From the NCBI RefSeq assembly GCF_000003605.2, contig NW_003128869.1, forward strand, positions 28,675 to 57,723: 29,049 nucleotides of DNA. Direction: 5' to 3'. This DNA is from Saccoglossus kowalevskii. Taxonomy: Eukaryota; Hemichordata; Enteropneusta; Harrimaniidae. The notes beneath the pieces are model-generated. The model ran no database searches. It was given only the letters and a program-made list of their open reading frames with translations, and had not been told where the DNA came from. Position numbers and translations under genes: made by a program. This document shows, in pieces, positions 17,990 through 28,937 of the stretch (positions within the stretch are counted from its first letter, which is position 1; every line of letters starts with the position of its first letter).

Positions 17990-18084
17990 TATTAACACAG
18001 TATTCTGTGTGTTTTGAGTTTTCGCAGCCAATGTGTGCTCGTGAGTACACAATGCAAGTATGTAATGAATTTGTAAATATCGGT

Positions 18085-18510
18085 ACTATGTTATCTCCCT
18101 TCTTTAATCCCGTTTCTATATCCCAGTGACTCTGTATCCCCTCCTTCCCAGTATTCAGTTGATTGTTCCCTGGTATCCGAGTATTCAACCCATGTTCCTT
18201 TATCCCAGTAACCTTTTATCACTCCCTCCCGGTATTCAATGCATGTTCCTTTATCCCACTTATGTAGTTCCCCTTTCTCAGCATTCAAACAATGTATTTT
18301 TGTCCCAGTATTGAGTAACATTAAACAATGAAGTCATCTTTGGCAGTATTCAATCCATGATCAAATCTCAAAATTCAACTCTAGTCAAATGAATGAGAGC
18401 AATCAATCACCATTCCTCTATCCAAAGACCTTGTATTCTGGGCATTTATTCCATGTTCCTTAATCCCAGTAATACTGGGTATCTCCTTCCCAGTATTCAA
18501 TCCATATTGT
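18085..18510. repeat. Degenerate minisatellite, period about 50 bp
   Basis: The motifs TATCCCAGTA and CCAGTATTCAATCCATGTTCC recur at about 50-bp steps (for example TATCCCA at 18202, 18253 and about 18303; ATTCAA after 18228 and 18278) with much divergence. It starts about 100 bp after the likely poly(A) signal. The reading frames through it give repetitive YPS/IQ-type peptides that I take as by-products of the repeat. Confidence 0.75.
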
Positions 18511-18803
18511 TTCTCTCTATTATAAGTATTTTATCCAAACATGTATGTTTTGTTCCAATTTACTGCCACATTTTCTTGTACTATCTTCTCTCTTAAAGCA
18601 TTACTTTCATCTCTTTCACTTTACTGCCTCTTTTCATGTATAACATAAATTCAAAATTATTTAAAGTTAAATAGTATAGATTTAGTTGAATATAAATCTG
18701 TGTAACAACCTACCACTTACTTGTTACTATGAATGCAATAAAAACTGGACATTAAAAGTGTACTGTGTTGTCTGCATTACTTTCTTTCACCCAACAATAT
18801 ATA

Positions 18804-19104
18804 AAACAAAGGAAACCATTGACTTTTGTGAGGGCGCCATCTATAGCCTGCTGTCAACTTTGTTAGAAACAATGTATTGGCTGAAATATCTTGATGGTAG
18901 AAACTGCCTCGTTCTGAATTATATTCACATTTCTCTGCAAACCCTAATGACTACCAGGATATAAACAAAAGAATCTGAATTGTTGGCTGTGAGGGCGGCA
19001 TTTATAGGTAAAGCCAAAATACAAATACTGTGGCACATCTTGTAATGTGAAGAACACATTCAACTGACACGAACAAAAGAACAGAAGGAGGGCGCTATTT
19101 ACGG
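18804..19104. repeat. Three dispersed direct copies of an AGGGCGC motif repeat
   Basis: AAACAAAGGAA then GAGGGCGCCATCTATAG (18804-18847), AAACAAAAGAA then GAGGGCGGCATTTATAGG (18963-19008) and GAACAAAAGAA then GAGGGCGCTATTTACGG (19072-19104) share order and spacing. A possible inverted relative, GAGCGCCCTATT, is at about 20579. These are probably fragments of an interspersed repeat. Confidence 0.6.
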
Positions 19105-20918
19105 AAACCTGTTCAATACATATAGCATAACTATTGCAACCTTGCCCATTTAGATTCTAAATATTAAATACAAATTCAGAAAATGAATACAACTATGTAC
19201 TTGCTGCTTTGTACAATATTTTCTTGCTGGGTAAAAGAATTAAATTTCTGAAACAATAAATGTAACTAACAATTTTGCACAAAAGATGTCAACAAATGGT
19301 GGGAACAATTCTGAGCAAAACCAGGAAAAATGTGGTCATGAGGAAAATGAACATTCATTTTCCTTCAATTAATACTATAAAACAGTAAAAACTTCAAAAT
19401 ATTTTCTTAAAAAAATTGGCAAAGTAATTATTTGGTGTATTTTTGTAATTTATTGTCTACTTAAATTCTGACTGATAACAGGGTTGTTTGTTTTTGTTCT
19501 CCAAAATTTCCTAAGTACTAGTATTTGTTTTCCAGTCAGATGCACAAAGTACTGGGGATCACAGGTACCATGCAACTCCCAGATATTCACTAGCCGAAAG
19601 ATTCTTCTCTTGCCTGATAAAGCCCTGATCACCCCCCCCCCCCTTCTGGGGAAAAAAAACTACCAGCATGACATACACATTTTCAACTGCTGCATGTTTT
19701 TCTTGTCCTAAAGAAGGGTGTTAACAATTTGACATCGGTTTGTATTTCTGAGAAGCATAAGAAAAACTTAACACAATTTACTATTTTGCTGCATCAAGAA
19801 TTTTATTACCTAGACCACACACATGCTACATGATGAGAGAATAAACAAATACACATTCTTCACTTGGCAGCAGAAAATTCTAATCTAAAAACAGCGAAAT
19901 TGGTAAAAAGACAAGAATGTGAAATTATCAAACAAATTTTTATACATATATTAAAAGTCCAAGGGTGAATATTAAAATCCAAATATACATATTGAGAAAA
20001 GATACGTTTTAAAATCATTTGAAAGGGAATGATAGCTTTGCATAGATAGAAAAAATGTACAGCACATTTATGAGTGATCTCATGGTGACGTTTCCTACTA
20101 CTGGTAAACAATTTCCAATTTTGCTTTCTGGTATACTGTCCACCGTTTAATTTTCTCTGCTAATAATGATCATGATTTGATAAATATTATGACAGACAAA
20201 TTTTTAGAAAGGCACCTTGACACATCAGCTTAGGTTCCAAAATGAAATGTTTACTGTTCTAAAATATCGCAGTATAACTCTTTAAAATTAAAGCGGTTGA
20301 CAGTATCTTTTACAAACATCATGAACTGCAAAAGAAAACTCAATAAGGAACTAAGCAATCTGGTAAACATCTTGGAATGTTACTCCACATTTATAAATTA
20401 TAAGAGATGTACAAATATTGCACAAATGCATGAAGGGAGTAGAGCAAAAGTAATGGGTGTGTACAGAGGTTGCCATCTTCGGCAGCCAAGGCTTAAGTTC
20501 ATCCAATATGAATACCTCCAAACAAATGGACAGTCTAGCTTTAGCAAAACTGTATGATTCTGAAGATTGCAACCATGGAGCGCCCTATTGCATATATTGA
20601 GATATCCTTGTGATAATTATTATACATCTACTTCCTACATCTACTTCCTATGAAATCAGAATCTGATATAAGCATCAAGTTTAAAAAAACTACAGCCACA
20701 CTAAGTGGGGTATATGCTAACTTGGTGATAAATCTTGGAAATATGTTAAATTGTGACCAATGTAAATTGTTAATAAATATTAAAACAAATCAGCAATTCG
20801 GAATGTGGGTCAGTACAACAAACAGATAGAAAGCCTGATTATCCGAGTCAGTAACAAGACCAATAATAGCATAGATCTCGGTCACAGCAAATGTTATAGG
20901 TCTTAGGCAGTTTATATG

Positions 20919-20999
20919 TTAAAGCACATGATATATGTTGTATACATTGCATGGAGCCCAAAACAAACAAGATGGAGCCAGGCAGTCATGGTGCTTTAA
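20919..20999. mobile_element. Possible 73-bp TTAA-flanked MITE
   Basis: TTAA at 20919-20922 and 20996-20999 flank ends that read AGCACATGA and, inverted, AGCACCATGA: one inserted base over 10. It is very short, and AT-rich surroundings make TTAA common, so this is tentative. Confidence 0.4.
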
Positions 21000-22420
21000 A
21001 TTAATATAAACTAAATACAGTTGATAAATAAGGTAAACATATAAATAACATCTCCATTGCTAATGGTTGTTGTATCAACTATTTTACAGACTCCGAAATC
21101 AAGAATTTATTACCATCATCTTAGTGACTGATTAAGTACATTCCTATCAACAAAATAGAATGAATAAGATCTACAGATAAAAGTTTGATAATAAATAACT
21201 AATTGAGCATAGAGAATGTGTTGAAGTCTAAAAAGTAATTTTGCTTTGTAAAAAGTGATAAGTATTTATACATTTAAAAAAAACTTTAACAGCCAGCAAG
21301 ACCTGTTTGGCACTTAAAAACCAAGATTAAATAGTATAAAAGTTAAAATAAATAGAATAAAAGCAGTATATTTGTAGAAATGACTACAACATGTTAACCA
21401 CTCCAAATACATTACAATAATAACTACCATTCGGTTAAAATATGTTTTACAGAATTAATAATAAACATTATTTGTTTGTAATAGTTATAGTTATTGACTT
21501 TGGTGAATCTTCAAAACATTCTTTATGATTATAGATTGCAACATAATAGAATGGCCAATAGTGTATACATGATCAAAAATGAAAGCAATGTTGAAATCAA
21601 CACTAACATATGTTTTTGATAAATACATTTAAATTATAATGAATAATTTATATTACATAAATCCATAAATTGTTATAGAACATACTATTGGTAGCACACA
21701 CTATTGTCACTATTCAAACACATCATACAGCCTATGTAGGAATAGTTATAGACATTATAATACAAAGTTGAAATCTGAGTATGGGAAATCGTCTTGGTGT
21801 ACAACCTGCTGTATATTCATTTTCAGTGATAGGGGTGAAACAATAAAAATACCATTAATTAGTGATTCATCTTTACATGGCAGCCAGTAGCATTTTGACT
21901 TAACGAAAATGAAAACAATGTTGGAAACAACATTGACGTATGTATCCGTGTAAGACATACAGATAAGCATGAAGAATCTGAAAAGACATTGTTTTATATA
22001 TTATATTTTCAGCTACATTAGTCATGCACGCTATTGGTGATGTGCTTCTAACAAATATGGTATACCTAATTATTATAATAATAAATAATATACTGACCAT
22101 ATTGGCCAATAGGCATGTTGAAAGCATCGTATATACAAATGTGTTTATACATATATAACTGACATGCTCTGTGTAAAGTTTATTAGCCTACAGGAATGAA
22201 CCATGGGATTGAAAGGCATCTCAGATAAATGTATCGATTGGAACATACACATAAATTGAATGAAATATTACTATAATATATGATATAGATTATAGATGCA
22301 GGTCACACATGCATCCATGCTAATATTCATGATCACTATAAGTCAACAGGCATACATCACTGAACATGAATTAATTTACATACACACTGACAGAGAAAAA
22401 TATTCAAATTTGTGATTTGA

Positions 22421-22423
<3 letters not shown>

Positions 22424-22511
<88 letters not shown>
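22424..22511. repeat. TA dinucleotide microsatellite
   Basis: About 88 bases of almost pure TA with a single C interruption at about 22492. It lies in the noncoding region between the genes. Confidence 0.98.
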
Positions 22512-23719
22512 AACTTGAGAAAATTATTTTGCAATTGCCATGCTGAGGTTCAATACCTATTGTAATCATCAAGTGATTTGCCATAGGTCTATTTCATAGC
22601 TCTAAATAAACTGAATAATGGTTCAACATTAAATAATATTTAGATATTTGAAAAACAAATGAAATTATAGTAGAATCATCATTCTACTAACTTCTAACTG
22701 TAATTATACATACAGACCACAGATAATTTCCAAGGAATATTTTAGTACACTGCCAGTTGATGTCTATATAAAACAATTTCCAGATATTTTAGATGATGTC
22801 TCGCATGAATGGTTTACAATTTAGTAAAGTCCTTGTAGTACTAAAGTAGAATTGAATGTGACATGCTTGTCGCGATTCAAAGCCACCTTAAAGAATTCTT
22901 AACTATATGTTTATCTAGTCACTGATTTATAACAATTTCTGTCCCACAGGATGAATTTTATCATATGATTGACAAATATAACAGAGACCGTGAGCAAATT
23001 GCAGGGATTTCCCTAAGACTTGGAAAAAGAGGCTCAACATATGATAATTTATTCACATTCTTTTACACATTGGCTAGGAGATAGGATCACCTGCTAAATA
23101 ACCTGTCACAATCTATGTTCAGGTATTATTATTTTGGTGACACTGCAGGGATAACAACACAGTAATTATAGGAATCAACCAAAGTCTAGCTGATGAATAT
23201 CTTGTGTTGTTTAAATGATTATGATTCCCCATAGCACCATATTAGATGGGTCTATGGCAAGATAATGTGTGAAGGCAAAGCCTAAAAATTATTGTGTCTA
23301 GAACTTCTTTGAATGCAATATGACCCTGGAGAATTCATCATTGTTGGTACAAATGTATAAATCACTACTATCAGAAATAAACAAATTTAGTTAAATATGG
23401 GGACTTTTTTTTTAAATGAATTTAGTTGCGAATAGAGGTTTACATTATCGCATGATAATGTACATCTATGACATCATAAAAACCTTTCATTCTGATACAG
23501 TTGACTTATAATATCCAATACATAATGCCAGACTGAATAAAAAATAAATGTACAAATGTGCAAAGACAGCTAAAAAGTAAATGGAACAGCTTTATAGAAA
23601 TCCCAAATAAATTATTTAAAATACAGTTCTGTATTATTCAGTGCTGGAACAATTTTCTCAACATGATTGTCAGACTATTAATCTAATGAACACTATTTAT
23701 ATACAGTCATGTATTAAGT

Positions 23720-24033
23720 TTAAGATTCCAGTAGTACATGCCATCTACAGACTTGGTGTCCTTTAGATTCTCTCATTTCATTCCAGTGTGATAGCTCTTC
23801 TTCACTACTGTTGTTTAAGCCCATTGAAAACCATCCTATCATCTCCTTCTTCTTCATACTGCGCTTGTTGTAAACAGAACACATGACTGTGACATCAGGA
23901 AGTTGAAACTGTGCAACTTGAAAGATGAAAGTTTCTTTGAATGTTGGATTTGGTTGACCTCGTCGTACTGATGTCTTGCTTCGAGTCATTTCAAATCCTG
24001 ATGAAGCCATCAGCCCGATCTTCACATAGGTAT
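23720..24033 (-). CDS. SYT14/16 terminal exon: most of C2B
   Basis: The acceptor on the minus strand is TTTAACAATGCAG. The first two bases (AT) complete an Asp codon begun in the previous exon, giving P-P-D-T-Y-V-K. The exon codes 103 further residues and a TAA stop (23720-23722). It contains [21 protein letters not shown] and the WHxL motif (W codon 23741-23743). Loop 3, which in Ca2+ sensors carries Asp residues, is Lys-rich instead. Confidence 0.95.
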
Positions 24034-27000
24034 CTGCATTGTTAAACAAAGCAATGATTACCAGTTGCAATCCTACACTAATTTTTTAATGACTGTTATT
24101 TGTTTCTTCTGTTTTGCAGGCTTGCTACAGAACTGTTATGGTAAGTAGCAAATAAAATAATTTTGATTGAAATTCCTAAATATTAGTAGAAGAAAATGAA
24201 CAAATATTAGTCCCAAATATGGTACGCAATTAGCATAATTTTGTTGTAAACAGCACAAATAAATTAAGAAGCAATGATCTAATTTAACTAGGGGAATGCG
24301 CAATCAAACTTGGCATGCCTACAAAACAGAATGTACGACATCACTTATCTGCTCACCTCCTCTGTACTCAGGATGTATTAGCTGATATTACTGATAGGTA
24401 GAAAATACTATGAAGCAGAACATAGAGAGTACAACTGATAGCGGCACATACAAAGATGTATACATTGAGAAGACAGATCTCAATATCCAATAATTTAGCT
24501 GATCAGAGAGAAAAAGAAAGAAACTCAGACTCAACCATGCACTAACATGTATGCTATTTTAGCACCATTATGTAGAAGTGAATAAAATACAATTTGTGAT
24601 CAGAATTAAAAATAGTGTCAACATGACGATTATGCCTGATTTGTGGGAAGAGGCAATTTAATAGACTTTTTTCAAACAACATGAATACAAGTCATGATGT
24701 AGATGACATAGCTGTGCTTCATTGACAGTCTGTGTTTTATTTATAGGTAATCACCTGAGTTAGAAAGTGTTTATGATTGTTAACTCCATGGTTATGGTCA
24801 TCATCATTCATGCGGGCAACAGTAATAATTCATGATAACGAGTTGTGATTACTGACTTTAATACACCATGACGAAAAATAGTGAAATTGCAAGATTCAGC
24901 AATCAGCTGCTTTGCTCTACACAAAGATCTAGACTGAGGTTACTTTACATAAATACTAGTTTACTGTACTAATGTCATTTGCTCATTTACTACAAATAAA
25001 GGAATAACCTGATTACATCAATTTTTGTTGAAGAACAAACCAAATCCAAACCAAAAATAATGAAAAGCTCTATCTGCTACATGGTTGATGTTGTGGGTTT
25101 GAGCCCCACTCTTGGATAATTATCTCAACAGTTGAGGATCAAAAACTAATCAACTCTAGACCTTGCAGTCTTAATGTCTGGTATATACATAAAAAACAGA
25201 GTAGGTTAACAAAATATGTGTAATTTACAATAGCCTGCTAGTCAGAGATCTTTATTTCAATGCATAATCTCTAGTATATATTGTCCCTGTGACAAATAAA
25301 GCAAATTTATACAATAAAGAATATTACAAATAAAAATGGCCACTAGTCCTGAATCAGATTGTAAAATGAAAACTTAAGTATATAAATACGCTACAGTGAT
25401 TCTGTAAGTTATTACCAACTACTGGTAAGATTAATGTCAAAGGAACAATGGATTCCTGTACATTATGTTAATGCAGTGAGAAAAATGAAAATTGGTTATT
25501 ATCCCAAGTCGCTATAAAAAGACTCAATTTTTGAAAGCTAATTGGTATTCATATATCACTGGTTAAAGGCTTCAAGTTTTGGATTCAAGAGAAATAATCA
25601 ATACTACTTCCATGAAAGGTAATTAACACTTAATGTTTTAATTACATTTTAAAATCTTGTTAAAATCTTGTAATTAATCAGTGGCCTGCATAACAAGTTA
25701 TTGACATGACACAGTCCCTGTCATGCAATAGTAAACAAAACTAAAACCAGTCTGCCATTTTGATCAGAAATTAACATGATGTAGTTTGATTTTGGTGCAC
25801 TTTTGCCTAAAAATGAATGCCAATCTGAATTGGATCTTGTGATGTGAAGTTTGAATGTAATTGGTCACAGTATGTCAGAAATGTTCTTAACATCTGTTAT
25901 AGCAAATGGCTGCCTATTGGCCATTTTGAATCTGATCTAAAAAACAAAATAATGCGATCTAAGGTACCATTATGTTGAATGTATGTAGCAAGTTTGAAAG
26001 AAATGTGTCTATGCACAACTGAGATCTGGTTCTGGATAAGGGTTATAGAAAGAATACCATGACAAGAATTATAGATAGAAACACTGTAGTGCTGGCAAAC
26101 TTACCTGGTGGCCTTGTCATAGCCATATTTCTGAAGTGACTGCCTTTAATAACTTCTACAGCCAATCTTCCAGTTGTTGAGTTGTATGATAAACCCACTA
26201 ATAACTCTGGAATACCACCATGTTGTAATGAATGTGTAGATGACCCACTGTCACTTCGAGTTAAATCGCTCATGCTTGAATGTGCTGAGCCAACACCCTG
26301 TTATAAAAAAAACAAATTTCTTATTTGAGTGTTATAGTGAAACATATATGATAGCTGGTATTCAAGCAAGTCAACACTAAACATTAACAAGTTGTTTCAA
26401 CTCATTCTCTTTAGAAATAAGTTGTGGAAAATGAGATTCTATTTTAAATACCAAAGTTTTGTCAAACACTTTTGATTCCTGCTATATATTATAAGAGGTC
26501 TACAATCATAATTCTGTATTCAACGTTACTAATATAAACCAAATCATATAATAATATTATTTAACTATAGAAAATCACTGACAACGAAATATCGCATGTC
26601 CAAGCACACTTAAAATAAAACACAAGTTCAATCACCACATCCCCTATACCATATTTGTTCCATTAGTAACACATATGCTCAAAATAAGTCAATAATCAAA
26701 CATACAATAAATGCATCTCCTGGTTTACATGCACTTCTAAAGATGTGCTTCCAATAGAACAAATATGGTACATACATGCCCATCACAATGTGATCCTTAT
26801 AGACAGACAATATTTGTACAAAGTAGAATGAGAACAAACATAGATACAAGTGTTCACTCTTGGACAATATTTGCTTACAGGGCATAAAATGTCAAATGTT
26901 TGCATTCTAGTAATTATCCGCCTCACTGAGGATTAGTAGTGGTATATGAGCATTTACAAAAATGTTACTTACTGATATATTGCTTCTTGGTTCTAGTTGT

Positions 27001-27410
27001 AACCACAATGTCTGCAATGCATTGGTATTAAGTGCTGAGAATTTCACCACACATTCTCCAATCAGCCTTTCCTTCCTCATTCGTTCAGTTCCATATAACC
27101 GAAACCTAAGTCCAGTATTTGCTAATTCATGTGGTGGTAATCTGGAGAATCTGAATGATTCTTTCCATTCTGGATTCTCTCCCTGCTTTATCTTGGTTTT
27201 ACAACGTTGTTTCTTAGCTGGTAGTAGAACCATTCTAACTTGAACATGGTGAGCTCCTCCTCGTTCCTTTGATGGTAATTCTCTTGCTCGATGTATTGTT
27301 AATGTCATTTTCTTGGTCTGGCCATTGTAGGAAAACGTCGTTTCCAATTCACCACATTTAGATATCAACTCAGGGTCACCTGTTTGAAATGTCTGGGCTG
27401 CAAATCTTTC
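23720..27410 (-). CDS. Synaptotagmin-14/16 family protein (last three exons joined)
   Basis: Join of 27410-26973, 26297-26105 and 24033-23720 on the minus strand, giving 314 residues plus stop. C2A lies in the first exon and C2B in the other two. The order of patterns is that of the SYT14/SYT16 group: V-L-L-P-x-K-K-Q-R in C2A, then T-G-R-L[10 protein letters not shown], R-R-G-Q-P-N-P, K-R-S-M-K-x-K-E-M-I-G-W and the C-terminal C-R-W-H-x-L-L-E-S (synaptotagmin WHxL motif). C2 domains of this group bind membranes or partners without Ca2+, and the Asp residues of the Ca2+ loops are mostly missing here too. The 5' part of the gene (N-terminus, membrane segment) lies beyond the right edge. I cannot separate SYT14 from SYT16, and an invertebrate would likely have one pre-duplication gene. 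Confidence 0.93.
24120..24140 (+). other. Microexon-like sequence, antisense to the SYT gene
   Basis: Twenty-one bases (7 codons, open) sit between a textbook acceptor (TTTGTTTCTTCTGTTTTGCAG) and a textbook donor (GTAAGT) on the plus strand. No flanking plus-strand exons are known in this area. It could be chance, an antisense lncRNA exon or part of an unseen gene. Confidence 0.25.
25740..25930. repeat. Dispersed hairpin repeat, copy C (AAAATGGC family)
   Basis: CAAATGGC (25903-25910) pairs with GCCATTTTG inside GGCCATTTTG (25919-25928). The preceding stretch GATTTTGGTGCA... (about 25790) recurs at about 27658-27675 in the next intron, next to another AAAATGGCC. Confidence 0.55.
26105..26297 (-). 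CDS. SYT14/16 exon: C2A-C2B linker and start of C2B
   Basis: This 193-bp exon starts in phase 0 after TTTTTTATAACAG and ends one base into a codon. A Ser-rich linker ([13 protein letters not shown]) leads into [17 protein letters not shown] and E-V-I-K-G-S-H-F, the first strands of C2B. Confidence 0.93.
26298..26972 (-). other. SYT14/16 intron between C2A and linker exons
   Basis: A 675-bp AT-rich intron with donor GTAAGT. A 68-codon open stretch inside it lacks splice context and looks random. Confidence 0.82.
26973..27410 (-). CDS. SYT14/16 exon coding C2A
   Basis: The exon codes 146 residues in phase 0-0 after the acceptor TTATTTACAG; the donor is GTAAGT. C2A starts about residue 17 with [10 protein letters not shown] and runs to L-Q-L-E-P. 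Where Ca2+-binding C2 domains have S-D-P-Y-V-K, this has A-H-H-V-Q-V-R, and loop 3 reads T-E-R-M-R-K-E-R, so Ca2+ coordination is unlikely. Confidence 0.94.
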
Positions 27411-27953
27411 CTGTAAATAATTCAGTTTAACATTAATTCACCAACCACACGTGGGAAAGTTTATACACCATCCTGAGTGTGGCTGAATCATTGTATGTAT
27501 GTACCAAGTTCTGAAATGGCAGACTTAGGTGAGAGTCACCAGCTATCCTGAATTGAAACATGAAATAAATGAACGAGCACATATATCCCAATATGTTTAA
27601 CTAAGTTTGACCAAAATCCATGCATGCTAAAGATCTAAAAATGTCGGATGTAGCAGATTTTGGTGCAATTTGGCACTAAAATGGCCATCTTGGGTTGATG
27701 GCTAGAGTCGGTTATTATTGATAAGAAATGAGCACATGAATGAATAGCGCAGAATCTGCGCTTGTCCCTGTTTCAAAACAGGAAATTATAAACAAACTCT
27801 AAATCATGTAGAGCTGACAGATATCAATATCATACAGGAAATGTACAATAAAATGAAAAATAATAACAGCTGATGCATTTCTAGAAACCTTATTAAGGAT
27901 TTATGTAACAACTGTGTATAAAAGATTGAATATGCATTATGAATGATATAGTA

Positions 27954-28526
27954 TACTGTAAAACATGTTGAAAAAGTGACATGCAATTTTAGCGAATTGT
28001 GGTAAAATGGCGTAATAGCGAAATGTTGATTAGCGAATCGCTCTTGTCATTGTTGATTTCATGTTTTCACAATACTTGTCTGTCATGCGCAAAAACAAGA
28101 AAAAATGTGAAGTGTAATTTGATTCTGATAAAAAAATGATTCAACAGGGATTTCAAAAAGTGGGTATCATTGCTGTGTTACATGCAGAACCTTGATCTTT
28201 TATTTTATTGGGACTCACAAATCACTACTAATTTCCGTAATAATATATCAGTATCACTTCATTTATTTATTTTCATTGAAATAATGACCACAATGAATAC
28301 GTTTATCTTTTTTGTGTTAATTTACTCTTCAATAAAGTGCATCTATCATGTCAGTAGTTTTTTTTTTTGTGTTGTTTACAAAGTGTGTGTGGAGAAAAAA
28401 AAGAGGTTGTTTGGCAACCATTTTGAATTTATAATAAAGTCATTAGCGACATCTTGAATTAGCGAATCGAGTTCTCGCGCTAAATTCGCAAAAAAGATGC
28501 TCGCGAAAAAGACATGTTTTACAGTA
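27954..28526. mobile_element. 569-bp TA-flanked MITE (Tc1/mariner-like ends)
   Basis: Terminal inverted repeats CTGTAAAACATGT are perfect over 13 bp (27956-27968 and 28512-28524) and flanked by TA on both sides, as for Tc1/mariner insertions. The motif TAGCGAA and variants are clustered near both ends (about 27992-28040 and 28444-28506), as in subterminal repeats. No transposase is present. Confidence 0.78.
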
Positions 28527-28797
28527 TGTTGTATTGTGCCATACAGTAAATAATACATAAACAAGCAAAAATCAAATGATGTTTCAGCCATTACTCCTAT
28601 GTTTCATTTGACAAGATACTGAAGTATTGTAGTTTTCAAAGCAACATCTTGAAGGTAAACATAAGCTTGATTAGTTTGTGTGATTTGCAAAACCTACACA
28701 TTGTCAATTTTCTGATTATTTACCTGTGAAAAAGCAGCCAATGAATTTAATTTAAAACTCACCATACTCTTCCAAATTTACATAAAAATTTGTTAGT

Positions 28798-28937
28798 TTA
28801 AAGGGCGATGGCCGTCGTGCAGCATATGTTTGATTTTTGATTTTGATGTACACAACCAAAGCATTTTACATGTGTTGTATGTGTCGCTATATAACTCATA
28901 TTGAACATGACGTGGTACTACGACCACCACCCTTTAA
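28798..28937. mobile_element. 132-bp TTAA-flanked MITE
   Basis: The ends read AGGGCGATGGCCGTCGTGC and, inverted, AGGGTGGTGGTCGTAGTAC: about 24 bp with five mismatches, mostly transitions, if the flanking TTTAAA is counted. TTAA lies at 28798-28801 and 28934-28937. The flanking palindrome TTTAAA leaves the exact border uncertain by one base. It may be mobilised by a piggyBac-type transposase. Confidence 0.68.

Larger units (their letters stand above)
15189..18005 (+). other. Probable 3' UTR of the KASH gene
   Basis: After the stop, the sequence is T-rich and lacks credible coding stretches or exons. It contains the 23-bp minisatellite, the N gap, several possible AATAAA hexamers (about 16450, 16503 and 17984), three TGTATATA sites and an inverted-repeat structure. 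The best poly(A) site is the last one, so the UTR could be about 2.8 kb. An earlier site near 16450 would make it about 1.3 kb. Confidence 0.5.
18006..23719. other. Region between the two convergent genes; no confident gene
   Basis: These 5.7 kb are AT-rich. The right part is presumably 3' UTR of the minus-strand synaptotagmin gene, whose poly(A) site I cannot fix (an AATAAA on the minus strand at about 19802-19807 is one candidate). The stretch holds a degenerate minisatellite, three direct repeats, a small inverted-repeat element, a C run at about 19631-19643 and a TA microsatellite. Open stretches below 100 codons look random, except for a weak exon candidate at 22950-23084. Confidence 0.6.
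24034..26104 (-). other. SYT14/16 intron within C2B
   Basis: A 2,071-bp intron with donor GTAAGT after C-C-A-C-C-A-G. It contains a plus-strand microexon-like site at 24120-24140 and fragments of the hairpin repeat at about 25750-25930. Nothing else is recognised. Confidence 0.8.

Noticed and set aside
17816-18321. Minus- and plus-strand frames of 60-99 codons after the KASH gene
   Set aside because: They run through the poly(A) region and the 50-bp minisatellite. Their repetitive translations follow from the DNA repeat.
19631-19643. Poly-C run as a regulatory site
   Set aside because: A simple homopolymer without further context.
24034-24070. Extension of the last SYT exon upstream (an in-frame Met at 24068-24070 as start)
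   Set aside because: The sequence above 24033 follows a CAG acceptor and is intronic. The exon joins cleanly to the one ending at 26105, restoring the P-P-D-T-Y-V-K string.
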